From contig VFLE01000185.1 of NCBI GenBank assembly GCA_009885205.1, positions 1-5,385 on the forward strand: 5,385 bases of DNA, given 5' to 3'. A model generated the notes under the pieces. It saw only the letters and a program-made list of their open reading frames with translations, was not told the origin of the DNA and ran no database searches. Shown piece by piece: positions 1-5,385 of this stretch. Made by a program: the position numbers and the translations under genes. Within the stretch, counting starts at the first letter, position 1, and each line of letters begins with the position of its first letter. Source of the stretch: Candidatus Shapirobacteria bacterium. GTDB lineage: Bacteria > Patescibacteriota > Microgenomatia > UBA12405.

Positions 1-438
1 ATTGTAGATATTGTAAAAGATTTCTGCTTTCTCAGAATAAAGGCGGTTCAACGCAAAAAGAAGAATGCTATGTTGGATGTAATAAAGAACCATGTTCATA
101 TTGCCTTTCATTTTAGGAACGGATCGAATAGACATGGTCATAGACATGGGGATAAAAATACTGATCATATAATCAAATGTTTCTTTGTATACAAGGAAAA
201 TATTCAAAAGGTCAGATATGGCATTTATGAGGCGGCAGAACTAGAAACGTATTTCAATACTCAAATTTGTTCGAAATGCGGCGATTTTATCAACCCCAAA
301 ACAAAGAAAGATAATGCATGTAAGTTTATGAGACATTTTCATGACCGACCTTATAAAAAACATTACAAAGATGTAAACCCATTTTACAAGGTTCAATGTA
401 CACATGACAAACTCGAGGCAACTAGTCGAAATTTTTGA
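1..438 (+). CDS. Cys/His-rich hypothetical protein, 5' end missing
   Basis: The frame is open from the first base of the window to a TGA at 436-438, giving 145 residues. The first ATG, at 70-72, is probably internal, because the 23 codons before it are also open and the true start lies upstream of the window. I do not recognise the family. A His-rich stretch (HVHIAFHF, then RHGHRHGDKNTDH) comes first. It is followed by a CSKCG knuckle at residues 90-93 and further possible metal ligands: C107, H112, H114, H121, C133 and H135. The spacing suggests a zinc-binding module near the C terminus, but it fits no classical finger that I can name. The gene converges on the minus-strand gene ending at 497, with a hairpin between them. 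A shorter opposite-strand frame here (241-450) looks like a shadow. That the frame is coding is likely; its function is unknown. Confidence 0.55.
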   Translation: MVDIVKDFCFLRIKAVQRKKKNAMLDVIKNHVHIAFHFRNGSNRHGHRHGDKNTDHIIKCFFVYKENIQKVRYGIYEAAELETYFNTQICSKCGDFINPKTKKDNACKFMRHFHDRPYKKHYKDVNPFYKVQCTHDKLEATSRNF

Positions 439-442
439 GACC

Positions 443-495
443 CCTTTCATTACAATGGGCGTTTTACACTTTCGGACATTGAAAATGAGAAAAGG
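443..495. terminator. imperfect hairpin between converging genes
   Basis: CAATG at 453-457 pairs with CATTG at 477-481. The flanks 443-451 and 483-495 add partial pairing (CCTTTCATT against AATGAGAAAAGG, with bulges). The loop holds GTTTTACAC. It lies between the stops of the + gene (438) and the - gene (497). Mimivirus transcripts are known to end and be polyadenylated at such hairpins, so it could serve both genes. The stem is imperfect and the role is inferred. Confidence 0.35.
462..490 (+). repeat. degenerate copy of the 4108/4264 terminal repeat motif
   Basis: The stretch starting TTTTACAC and ending AAAATGAGA lines up with the two arms of the inverted repeat at 4108-4136 and 4236-4264. 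With one gap, about three quarters of positions agree; the best kept parts are TTTTACAC, the central ATT and AAAATG. It is a single arm, with no matching inverted partner nearby. At this length and base composition chance similarity is possible. Confidence 0.3.
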
Positions 496-496
496 T

Positions 497-853
497 CTAA
501 AGTTTCACCGATGGGAAAGATGTAGAATGGCTAAATTTCATATATTCATCCAAATTGCATTTTCTTCGTTTTTGGCTTTGTCTATATTTTTCACATTGTT
601 TTGCTAATTTTTCATATTTTTTACTCTTGTTGCATGGTTTCTTAATTTTCCTATCTAAATTAAAAATATTACATTCAACAAAATCGCGGTTCATTTTTAC
701 ATATTCAGCGCACGGTTTATAATCTAATTGTGATAACAATGTATCAGAACATCTCATTCCAAAATGTTTATTCATTATTCCTAAAAATTCTTTTACGGTA
801 TGTTTACCCGTTTTGTTCGCTCCTACACCATTGTAATATACATATTCAACCAT
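497..853 (-). CDS. small Lys/Cys-rich hypothetical protein, giant-virus type
   Basis: This is a 118-residue protein read from the ATG at 853-851 to a TAG at 499-497. A seven-codon extension to 874 would need a TTG start, so the ATG is preferred. The N terminus reads MVEYVYYNGVGANKTGKHT, followed by KEFLGIMNKHF. I associate a YNGxGxxKxGxHTxxEF pattern with uncharacterised small proteins of mimivirus relatives, but I cannot verify that. The rest is basic and has six cysteines (C36, C48, C61, C74, C86, C99) spaced at roughly 12 residues. The C-terminal third (KIKKPCNKSKKYEKLAKQC) is strongly positive and probably helical, which could suit nucleic-acid or partner binding. There is no membrane segment or signal peptide. 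The gene is divergent from the membrane-protein gene at 991 and convergent with the one ending at 438. Function unknown. Confidence 0.7.
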   Translation of the reverse strand: MVEYVYYNGVGANKTGKHTVKEFLGIMNKHFGMRCSDTLLSQLDYKPCAEYVKMNRDFVECNIFNLDRKIKKPCNKSKKYEKLAKQCEKYRQSQKRRKCNLDEYMKFSHSTSFPSVKL

Positions 854-894
854 TATATATATATAATAATACAAATAATAACTGGTTAAAATGA

Positions 895-902
895 AAAATT
901 GT
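895..902 (+). promoter_or_regulatory. possible early-promoter-like element AAAATTGT
   Basis: AAAATTGT differs in its last base from AAAATTGA, the early promoter motif described in mimivirus. It lies 88 bases before the ATG at 991, within the usual distance for that motif. The surrounding divergent gap (854-990) is very AT-rich, with TATA-like strings on both sides (854-866 facing the - gene, TTATATAC near 970 facing the + gene). A single 8-mer in such DNA is weak evidence. Confidence 0.22.
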
Positions 903-990
903 ATGTGATTTATTTATTGGAGCGGTATAAACTAATATTTCCTCCATTTATAATAATTTCTACAGAATCTTATATACAATCAATTTCGGA

Positions 991-1659
991 ATGGAAATAT
1001 TACATGAAGCAAAAGATATCCACAAAACATCGTTTCTATCCCACGTTTTTTCCACAACAGAAGAAGGAAAGGCGGAAATATTAAATGTGGTTCAGTACGC
1101 ATCTTTAGGCGTTATTCCTATTGTGATTTTGAATAAACTGATCCAGCGATTTATTCCCGATGCAGATGGAGAAAAATCGACAATCGAACTTTTAGTCGAA
1201 ATATTCATTCAGCTCATTGTTATGTTTTGCGGAATTATTGTGGTTCATCGAATCATTAGTTATATCCCCACGTACAGTGGATTCAAATATGAGAATTTGA
1301 CTTTAACAAATGTCATTTTGGCATTTTTGATTATTGTTCTTAGCATTCAAACCAAATTGGGGATCAAGGTAAATATTCTAGTAGATCGCGTTTCCGATTT
1401 ATGGAATGGTCCGGAAAAGGCACCGACAAAACAGAGCCGAGGAAATATGTCTTCGGGTCACGTGTCTAGCCAGGCCGATTATTTTGACAGCTCGTCCATG
1501 CAGTCCGAAATATTCCCTCCGGCGCCGGTAGTTACAACGAAAGCCTCGACTGGAACATATGACCAGATGATGAGAGGGGGTGCTCAACCTGATTATGCCC
1601 CTCCTGGACCGATGGCGGCAAATAGCGTTTTGGGAGGATCCTTCGGATCTTTTTTTTAA
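991..1659 (+). CDS. three-helix membrane protein, probable giant-virus virion component
   Basis: The protein has 222 residues, from an ATG at 991 to a TAA at 1657-1659. The N terminus (about 1-32) is soluble and charged. Three hydrophobic segments follow: about 34-50 (YASLGVIPIVILNKLI), 67-91 (ELLVEIFIQLIVMFCGIIVV) and 104-123 (LTNVILAFLIIVLSIQ). The second and third are joined by the loop SYIPTYSGFKYENL. From about 138 onward the chain is low-complexity (Ser, Gly, Pro, Gln, Met) and probably disordered. It ends in GGSFGSFF, an aromatic terminus that could be a docking tail. I believe this helix-loop layout, with IPIVILNK and YIPTYSG, matches a membrane protein shared by mimivirus relatives, so a place in the virion membrane is likely. 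The family name is from memory and unverified. The tail DNA (about 1430-1650) is visibly more GC-rich than its surroundings. A GTG/TTG frame at 899-1084 and a minus frame at 1399-1587 look like shadows. Confidence 0.8.
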   Translation: MEILHEAKDIHKTSFLSHVFSTTEEGKAEILNVVQYASLGVIPIVILNKLIQRFIPDADGEKSTIELLVEIFIQLIVMFCGIIVVHRIISYIPTYSGFKYENLTLTNVILAFLIIVLSIQTKLGIKVNILVDRVSDLWNGPEKAPTKQSRGNMSSGHVSSQADYFDSSSMQSEIFPPAPVVTTKASTGTYDQMMRGGAQPDYAPPGPMAANSVLGGSFGSFF

Positions 1660-1673
1660 GAATTTGCAACTAT

Positions 1674-1703
1674 TTTTTTATGTATTTTTATTCACATAAA
1701 AAA
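1674..1703. terminator. perfect hairpin between converging genes
   Basis: TTTTTTATGT at 1674-1683 pairs perfectly over 10 bp with ACATAAAAAA at 1694-1703, around a 10-base loop. It fills the 49-base gap between the stop of the membrane-protein gene (1659) and that of the glycosyltransferase gene (1709), and reads nearly the same on both strands. By the hairpin rule known for mimivirus mRNA 3' ends, it probably marks the 3' end of both transcripts. Confidence 0.6.
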
Positions 1704-1708
1704 TAAAA

Positions 1709-3844
1709 CTAAATCAGTTTCTTGTAGAAGGACAAAATTTTATCTACAAATATCCAATTTTCGATGTTACGCCGATAACATTCATTAATATAAAATCCAT
1801 CAGCGTTTCCATTTTCATTTATCCATCGAATATCGTTGCATAATTGGAAATCAATTAGCATCATTCCAGTGTCAATATTTTGAACTTGCGGAGTAGATCC
1901 TTTTAATACCGGTTTAAATGGAAATTCGGTTTCCGGTCTAGATTGATTGAATGTGTACATTTTGCCGGGCTCAATCTCGCTTAGAAAATGATAAAAATCG
2001 GGGTGCATTAAATTATCATCGTCCAGAAAATAAAGAAACGTGTCTTGGTTTTGGACAACACTCAAGGCGAAATTTCTTTGCGGATTTCCATTTACGCCTT
2101 TATCTCCGCATATGTATTCTTTTATTTTATCGGTTTTATCAAAAACGTTTGTCGGAATGGAAGACACATATTTTTCGTCATAGACAATAATCCATTCTTT
2201 CACATAATTAAAATCAATGCTCTCTTGTATAGTTTTCAAATTACCGGGTATAGTGCATGGTGTTATAATAGTTAAAAGTTCTGTTGGATTTTTAACAACC
2301 ACAGTTTCGACTATGGGATTTGGATAAAAAATAGAGTAATCAGAGCAGCTTTTATAAAGAAGGAGGAAATAATTGACTAATTCTTCTTCTGAATGATCCG
2401 ATAAAGAATAACATTTCACGCCATCTAATTTCAAATAATCCATATAATCAGTCAATCTTTCCGTTTTGTATTTGCTGTCTAATAAAATGATATCGTTTTC
2501 TTTGTTTTGATATAATTCAATAAGTTCCTTTTTATTTTGTCGGAAGGTTTCCAACCCAATAACGCAGTATTGCGTTTTATAATCCGCGTTAAATATTTCG
2601 TTGCAATATTTATATTCATAATTTTTACGCCTCCATATTTGACTATATTTATCAGAAAAAATGGCATCTTCGTCGGCTCCCAATTCTTTCATTTTTTCAT
2701 TTATCTTGTATTTTTCGAAACATTGCGGATATAAATGATGTCGGCAAAGTCGGGTTATTTCGGAATTTCGTATCAATGAAAAATTATTATTGTTATTATT
2801 CATGTACTGAATATATCCGAACTTTGCGATTTTTGCCATTTTCGTTTTTACCGAAGTGCGCAAAAGAAGTTCATAATCATCTGCGATTGGTAAAAATTCG
2901 GAATAATTCCCCATTTCAATAAGAGAACTTTTTCGCCATATTCTAGGATGATTGGGGACGGCGACGATCTTGCTGAGCGTCGTATTATTAATATTGGGAG
3001 TAATCGCCACATTTACCCATTTATTTTTATATTTTTGGCAATAATATCCACAATATCCCAATCCAAAAAAATCGCCATAACTAAAATTATCCCCATTCTC
3101 ATATAAATTAATAAAATCCGTGTAAACAAATCCAATATCCGGATTATTTTCAAAAACGTTGGCAGCATCATGGAGAAGATCGGGCAGAATTTCGTCATCA
3201 TGATCCATTTCGATAACATATTTTCCTCTACATAACATAACCGCCTCATTTTTCACATTTCCGATGCTTCCGCTATTTTCGCTTCTTTTATAGAGCCGAA
3301 CGCGCCTATCGTTTCCCAACGTTTTTATAAGAAACGGAAAATGTTCGTCTTCGGGCGAATCATCTAGAATTACCCATTCCCAATCTTTTAGCGTCTGTTC
3401 TTTGATGCTGTTGTATGCGCGAATAATTTTATCGTACGACTTGTAGCATGTTGTAAATAAAGAGAATGCGACTCGCGTTTCTGAATGATCATCCACAATA
3501 TTGTCCATGTAACATTTATTAATTATATTATTCAAATACTCTACGCTAGGCATTTTATTTAAACCGCTAATCTCTTTATCGGTCATTGACCACGAAGAAA
3601 TTAAATGGACCCATCGCCTTTTTATTCTTTCGGGAAGTATTGAATCGATCACGGGCAAATACATATCTTCCGACTCACCAAAGGTAAGTAATAAATGATA
3701 TGTCGAATCAAATAGTTTATTCAGATCTAGAGGATTATCGGTTATAGTCAATGAAAAAAGAAGGTTGTCTTTATTTTCTTGGAAAAACAGATCAATATAC
3801 GAATATTCCGCGTTTCGAAATAGAAGCGTGATCGGATATTTCAT
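1709..3844 (-). CDS. modular glycosyltransferase with two GT-A domains (GT2-like)
   Basis: This is a 711-residue protein with its start at the ATG 3844-3842. An in-frame GTG at 3943 would add 33 residues of unconvincing sequence. Residues 1-120 form an N-terminal region of unknown role. A family 2 glycosyltransferase domain covers about 124-360: FSLFTTCYKSY opens the nucleotide-sugar fold, LDDSPED is at 160-166, the metal-binding DHDD (DXD-type) is at 214-217, and ADDYE at 321-325 matches the usual acidic catalytic-base position. After a poly-Asn run and an alpha/beta middle region (about 415-515) comes a second GT-A-like domain, about 519-711. It shows TIITPC, GNPQRN (586-591), LDDDN (607-611), DTGMMLID (658-665) and ADGFYINE (681-688). 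Both domains keep acidic metal-site residues, so both may be active. No signal peptide or membrane segment is seen. The protein probably acts in the cytosol, building a glycan for virion proteins or fibrils. Donor and acceptor sugars cannot be read from the sequence. Confidence 0.88.
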   Translation of the reverse strand: MKYPITLLFRNAEYSYIDLFFQENKDNLLFSLTITDNPLDLNKLFDSTYHLLLTFGESEDMYLPVIDSILPERIKRRWVHLISSWSMTDKEISGLNKMPSVEYLNNIINKCYMDNIVDDHSETRVAFSLFTTCYKSYDKIIRAYNSIKEQTLKDWEWVILDDSPEDEHFPFLIKTLGNDRRVRLYKRSENSGSIGNVKNEAVMLCRGKYVIEMDHDDEILPDLLHDAANVFENNPDIGFVYTDFINLYENGDNFSYGDFFGLGYCGYYCQKYKNKWVNVAITPNINNTTLSKIVAVPNHPRIWRKSSLIEMGNYSEFLPIADDYELLLRTSVKTKMAKIAKFGYIQYMNNNNNNFSLIRNSEITRLCRHHLYPQCFEKYKINEKMKELGADEDAIFSDKYSQIWRRKNYEYKYCNEIFNADYKTQYCVIGLETFRQNKKELIELYQNKENDIILLDSKYKTERLTDYMDYLKLDGVKCYSLSDHSEEELVNYFLLLYKSCSDYSIFYPNPIVETVVVKNPTELLTIITPCTIPGNLKTIQESIDFNYVKEWIIVYDEKYVSSIPTNVFDKTDKIKEYICGDKGVNGNPQRNFALSVVQNQDTFLYFLDDDNLMHPDFYHFLSEIEPGKMYTFNQSRPETEFPFKPVLKGSTPQVQNIDTGMMLIDFQLCNDIRWINENGNADGFYINECYRRNIENWIFVDKILSFYKKLI
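2782..2800. repeat. ATT/AAT microsatellite inside the glycosyltransferase gene
   Basis: An imperfect run of ATT triplets (AAT on the coding strand) encodes six consecutive Asn, residues 349-354, between the first glycosyltransferase domain and the middle region. Triplet runs can change length by slippage without breaking the frame, so the linker length may vary between strains. Confidence 0.6.
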
Positions 3845-3850
3845 ATTTCT

Positions 3851-3878
3851 TTTATATAAAATGCAAACTTTATATAAG
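3851..3878 (-). promoter_or_regulatory. paired TTTATATAA boxes upstream of the glycosyltransferase gene
   Basis: TTTATATAA occurs twice, at 3851-3859 and 3869-3877, within 35 bases upstream of the glycosyltransferase ATG. The second sits in a near-palindrome, AACTTTATATAAGTT. TATA-like AT-rich boxes close to the start suit giant-virus promoters. Such strings are common in this base composition, so the evidence is only positional. Confidence 0.25.
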
Positions 3879-3888
3879 TTATTGTAAA

Positions 3889-4104
3889 AATGCGCAAGGT
3901 TTAAATTTTGATGCGATTTTTGAAAATCCGGAAGGCGAAGCACTGAATATTAATTCTGAATTTGTTAATATGAAAAATTCGGTAACTGCATCTAATATTT
4001 GTTTTTGCGATACGTTTATTAAAGAGCTATGTCCAATTTTAGAGTTGGTTATAATAATATTATTGTATTTTTCTTTTAGCTTTTTTTTGCAATTGCGCCG
4101 TTGA
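3889..4104 (+). pseudogene. gene-like reading frame without a proper start; possible gene remnant or small membrane protein
   Basis: This frame is open from 3832 to a TGA at 4102-4104 and reads like protein from about 3892: AQGLNFDAIFENPEG, then EALNINSEFVN. It ends in a hydrophobic stretch, CPILELVIIILLYFSFSF, that could span a membrane. No ATG opens it until 3970, which would leave a 44-residue protein (MKNSVTASN to FFLQLRR). The ATG at 3890 (M-R-K-V-stop) is one base out of frame: one extra G after it would give MAQGLNFDAIF. This suggests a gene damaged by a single-base deletion, a sequencing error, or a short intact membrane protein from 3970. The frame stops four bases before the inverted-repeat element. 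It is divergent from the glycosyltransferase, 45 bases away. I recognise no family, and chance openness is possible. Confidence 0.35.
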
Positions 4105-4107
4105 ATG

Positions 4108-4264
4108 TTTACACCCTTGAAGATTTATAATGGGACGCCCCATGCGAAGCAGAGGCGTATCAATAGAGATTTAAAGGCAACTTTGCTACGCTTAACCGAT
4201 AAATGAATTAAAAGGCAAACCTCCGTAGGAGGTTTGTCCCATTTTAAATCTTCGTCGGTGTAAA
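4108..4264. repeat. 157-base structured element with 29-bp imperfect terminal inverted repeats
   Basis: The arms 4108-4136 (TTTACACC...AATGGGAC) and 4236-4264 (GTCCCATT...GGTGTAAA) pair at 25 of 29 positions plus one G-T. Inside are a small stem (ACGCC 4135-4139 with GGCGT 4154-4158, enclosing TGC-GAA-GCA), a direct repeat (TTAAAGGCAA 4171-4180 and TTAAAAGGCAA 4208-4218) and a perfect 9-bp hairpin at 4216-4236. There is no reading frame of note and no transposase. AATTGCG lies just outside the left arm (4091-4097) and at the right edge (4264-4270), where its first base is also the last base of the arm. The layout fits a MITE-like non-autonomous mobile element or a structured transcript end. 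It is more GC-rich than its flanks. The structure is plain in the sequence; its nature is inferred. Confidence 0.65.
4216..4236. terminator. perfect 9-bp hairpin with GTA loop
   Basis: CAAACCTCC at 4216-4224 pairs perfectly with GGAGGTTTG at 4228-4236 around GTA. It is the strongest local fold in the gap and part of the inverted-repeat element. Its last G also pairs with the left arm, so the two folds compete at one base. It could end transcripts reading from 3970 toward the right. No U-run follows, so a bacterial-type terminator is not implied. Confidence 0.4.
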
Positions 4265-4290
4265 ATTGCGTTGATTTAATATATAAAAAA
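4262..4290 (+). promoter_or_regulatory. possible promoter of the pyrophosphatase-sulfotransferase gene
   Basis: AAAATTGC at 4262-4269 shares seven of eight bases with the mimivirus early motif AAAATTGA. It is followed by TTTAATATATAAAAAA at 4275-4290, which ends 19 bases before the ATG. The motif overlaps the outer end of the inverted-repeat element, so the element could supply part of the promoter. Evidence is position and resemblance only. Confidence 0.28.
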
Positions 4291-4309
4291 CAATTACAAA
4301 TTGTATTAC

Positions 4310-5385
4310 ATGTCGGAAAAACCGGAATTAGTAACCGTGTATATAGAAATAGAAAGATTTAGCAATGAAAAATATGAATTTAATAAAGAAACCGGAAAAC
4401 TTGAATTGGATCGAGTATTGCCACACCCATTTATTTACCCTTATGCGTACGGATTTATTCCGAAAACGTTGGCTGATGATGGAGATGAATTGGACGCTCT
4501 TATTATTACCGATGCGATTGTAGAACAAGGAAAAGAATACAAAGCAAAAATAGTCGGAGTTTTATTAATGGAGGATGAAAAAGGGAAGGACGAAAAAATA
4601 ATATGCGTTTTGGAAAACGAGGATTCCAATATACAAAATATATATGATTTGGAATTATCTATTCGCAAAGAAATAAAATGGTTTTTTGAAAACTATAAAA
4701 AAAATGAACCAGAAAAATGGTCCAAGGTAGAAGGATATAATGTAAAAGAAACCGCTTTGAATTTATATAAAAAATCAACAGATTTATTTTATTCGATATA
4801 TACGATTTTTGTATTTTGTGGAGGAAAATGTGGAGGGACGACTTTATCCGCAACGCTAGAACGCTCTGGGCAAAAAGTAATTCATTATCATGGATTTGAC
4901 ACCAAAGGATATTTTACACCTAAATTAAGCTTAAATGTAGAAAAAACTTATAAAAAACAAATAGAACACAGTTTCAAGTATTTAAAAAAAATATATTTTA
5001 TAGACAGTTACAGAACGCCAATTGAACGAAAAATTTCAAGTTTTTTTCAAAATATAAATATAATTTTGGTTAATTATAAGACATTTTCTATTCACGATCT
5101 TATTATTTTTTTCAATAAAAATTTATTATACAAAATCGAAAATTATCACCCCATAAATGAAGTTCTTTCTAATTATAATTTCCCTTTGTTTTCGACTTTT
5201 AATTTTGAAAAAAAATATAATATTGTTAGCCATGATAATAAAATTTTCATTAAACTTTTATTCAAAGATATAAATATTTGGGGAAAGATACTTGGTGAAA
5301 TTTTTGGAAAACAAATCGAACTTCATCCTGAAAATGTAACGACTGACAAACAAATTAACGATTTATATTCAAAATTTAAAAAAAA
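4310..5385 (+). CDS. inorganic pyrophosphatase fused to a sulfotransferase-like P-loop domain, 3' end missing
   Basis: The frame is open from the ATG at 4310 to the window edge: 358 residues, no stop. Residues 1-157 are a complete family I soluble pyrophosphatase, which hydrolyses PPi to two phosphates using Mg2+. By comparison with the E. coli enzyme, the active-site residues are all kept: E13, K21, E23, R35, Y43, Y47, the DGDELD signature with D57/D59/D62, D89, D94, K96, Y129, K130 and K139. A short linker leads to a P-loop, FCGGKCGGTTL (169-179), resembling the 5'-phosphosulfate loop of sulfotransferases. SYRTPIERKISSFF (233-246) resembles their 3'-phosphate-binding motif, closest to capsular-polysaccharide-type sulfotransferases. 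The rest is Phe/Asn/Lys-rich and unfinished. Sulfotransferases use PAPS, whose synthesis releases PPi, so the fusion is chemically sensible. The pyrophosphatase call is very secure; the second domain is good but based on two motifs. Confidence 0.9.
   Translation, partial: MSEKPELVTVYIEIERFSNEKYEFNKETGKLELDRVLPHPFIYPYAYGFIPKTLADDGDELDALIITDAIVEQGKEYKAKIVGVLLMEDEKGKDEKIICVLENEDSNIQNIYDLELSIRKEIKWFFENYKKNEPEKWSKVEGYNVKETALNLYKKSTDLFYSIYTIFVFCGGKCGGTTLSATLERSGQKVIHYHGFDTKGYFTPKLSLNVEKTYKKQIEHSFKYLKKIYFIDSYRTPIERKISSFFQNINIILVNYKTFSIHDLIIFFNKNLLYKIENYHPINEVLSNYNFPLFSTFNFEKKYNIVSHDNKIFIKLLFKDINIWGKILGEIFGKQIELHPENVTTDKQINDLYSKFKK

Noticed and set aside
404..607. A 67-codon plus-strand frame with a hydrophobic C terminus.
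   Set aside because: It overlaps the end of the Cys/His-rich gene and lies mostly antisense to the Lys/Cys-rich gene, whose reading is more protein-like.
979..986. TCAATTTC as a possible minus-strand early promoter for the gene starting at 853.
   Set aside because: It differs from the motif on that strand, lies about 126 bases away, and overlaps the leader of the + gene.
899..1084. A 61-codon plus-strand frame ahead of and into the membrane-protein gene.
   Set aside because: It starts at TTG, overlaps the better-supported ATG gene in another frame and has no recognisable feature.
3845..3943. A 33-residue N-terminal extension of the glycosyltransferase from a GTG start.
   Set aside because: A good ATG is present at 3844, the extension looks unlike a domain, and the opposite strand reads more like coding sequence there.
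4328..4853. Three minus-strand frames opposite the pyrophosphatase domain.
   Set aside because: They are shadows of a plus-strand gene with all its catalytic residues in place.
4911..4919. TTTTACACC inside the fusion gene, like the start of the inverted-repeat arm.
   Set aside because: Only nine bases match, it is coding sequence, and the rest of the arm is absent.

Overview
The window looks like part of a eukaryote-infecting giant DNA virus (Nucleocytoviricota, most likely an Imitervirales/mimivirus relative), probably from a metagenome. The pointers are: AT-rich DNA; closely packed intronless genes on both strands; ATG starts without Shine-Dalgarno sites; hairpins between converging genes; AAAATTG cores resembling the mimivirus early promoter ahead of two genes; and a gene set of a giant-virus-like membrane protein, a modular GT2 glycosyltransferase and a sulfotransferase-like P-loop protein. 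No rRNA, tRNA, CRISPR array or transposase gene was seen. The lineage call is an inference from style and family resemblance.

Layout. (1) 1-438, + strand: the 3' part of an unidentified Cys/His-rich protein. (2) 439-496: a short convergent gap with an imperfect hairpin and a degenerate copy of a repeat motif seen again near 4.1-4.3 kb. (3) 497-853, - strand: a small Lys/Cys-rich protein of unknown function. (4) 854-990: an AT-rich divergent promoter region. (5) 991-1659, + strand: a three-helix membrane protein with a disordered, more GC-rich tail. (6) 1674-1703: a hairpin between converging genes. (7) 1709-3844, - strand: a large protein with two GT-A-type glycosyltransferase modules. (8) 3845-4309: a 465-base gap without an established gene. 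It holds the remains of a reading frame (3889-4104) and, right after its stop, a compact folded repeat element with 29-bp imperfect terminal inverted repeats (4108-4264). (9) 4310 to the window end, + strand: a reading frame, still open at the edge, that joins a complete family I inorganic pyrophosphatase to a sulfotransferase-like P-loop domain.

How the parts may fit. The glycosyltransferase and the pyrophosphatase-sulfotransferase fusion are divergent neighbours, and both suit synthesis and sulfation of a surface glycan, such as virion fibrils. PPi is released when ATP sulfurylase makes APS, the precursor of the sulfate donor PAPS, and when sugar nucleotides are made. A pyrophosphatase fused to a sulfate-transferring domain therefore makes biochemical sense, but the link is inferred. 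The fusion and the inverted-repeat element are the two most unusual things here.
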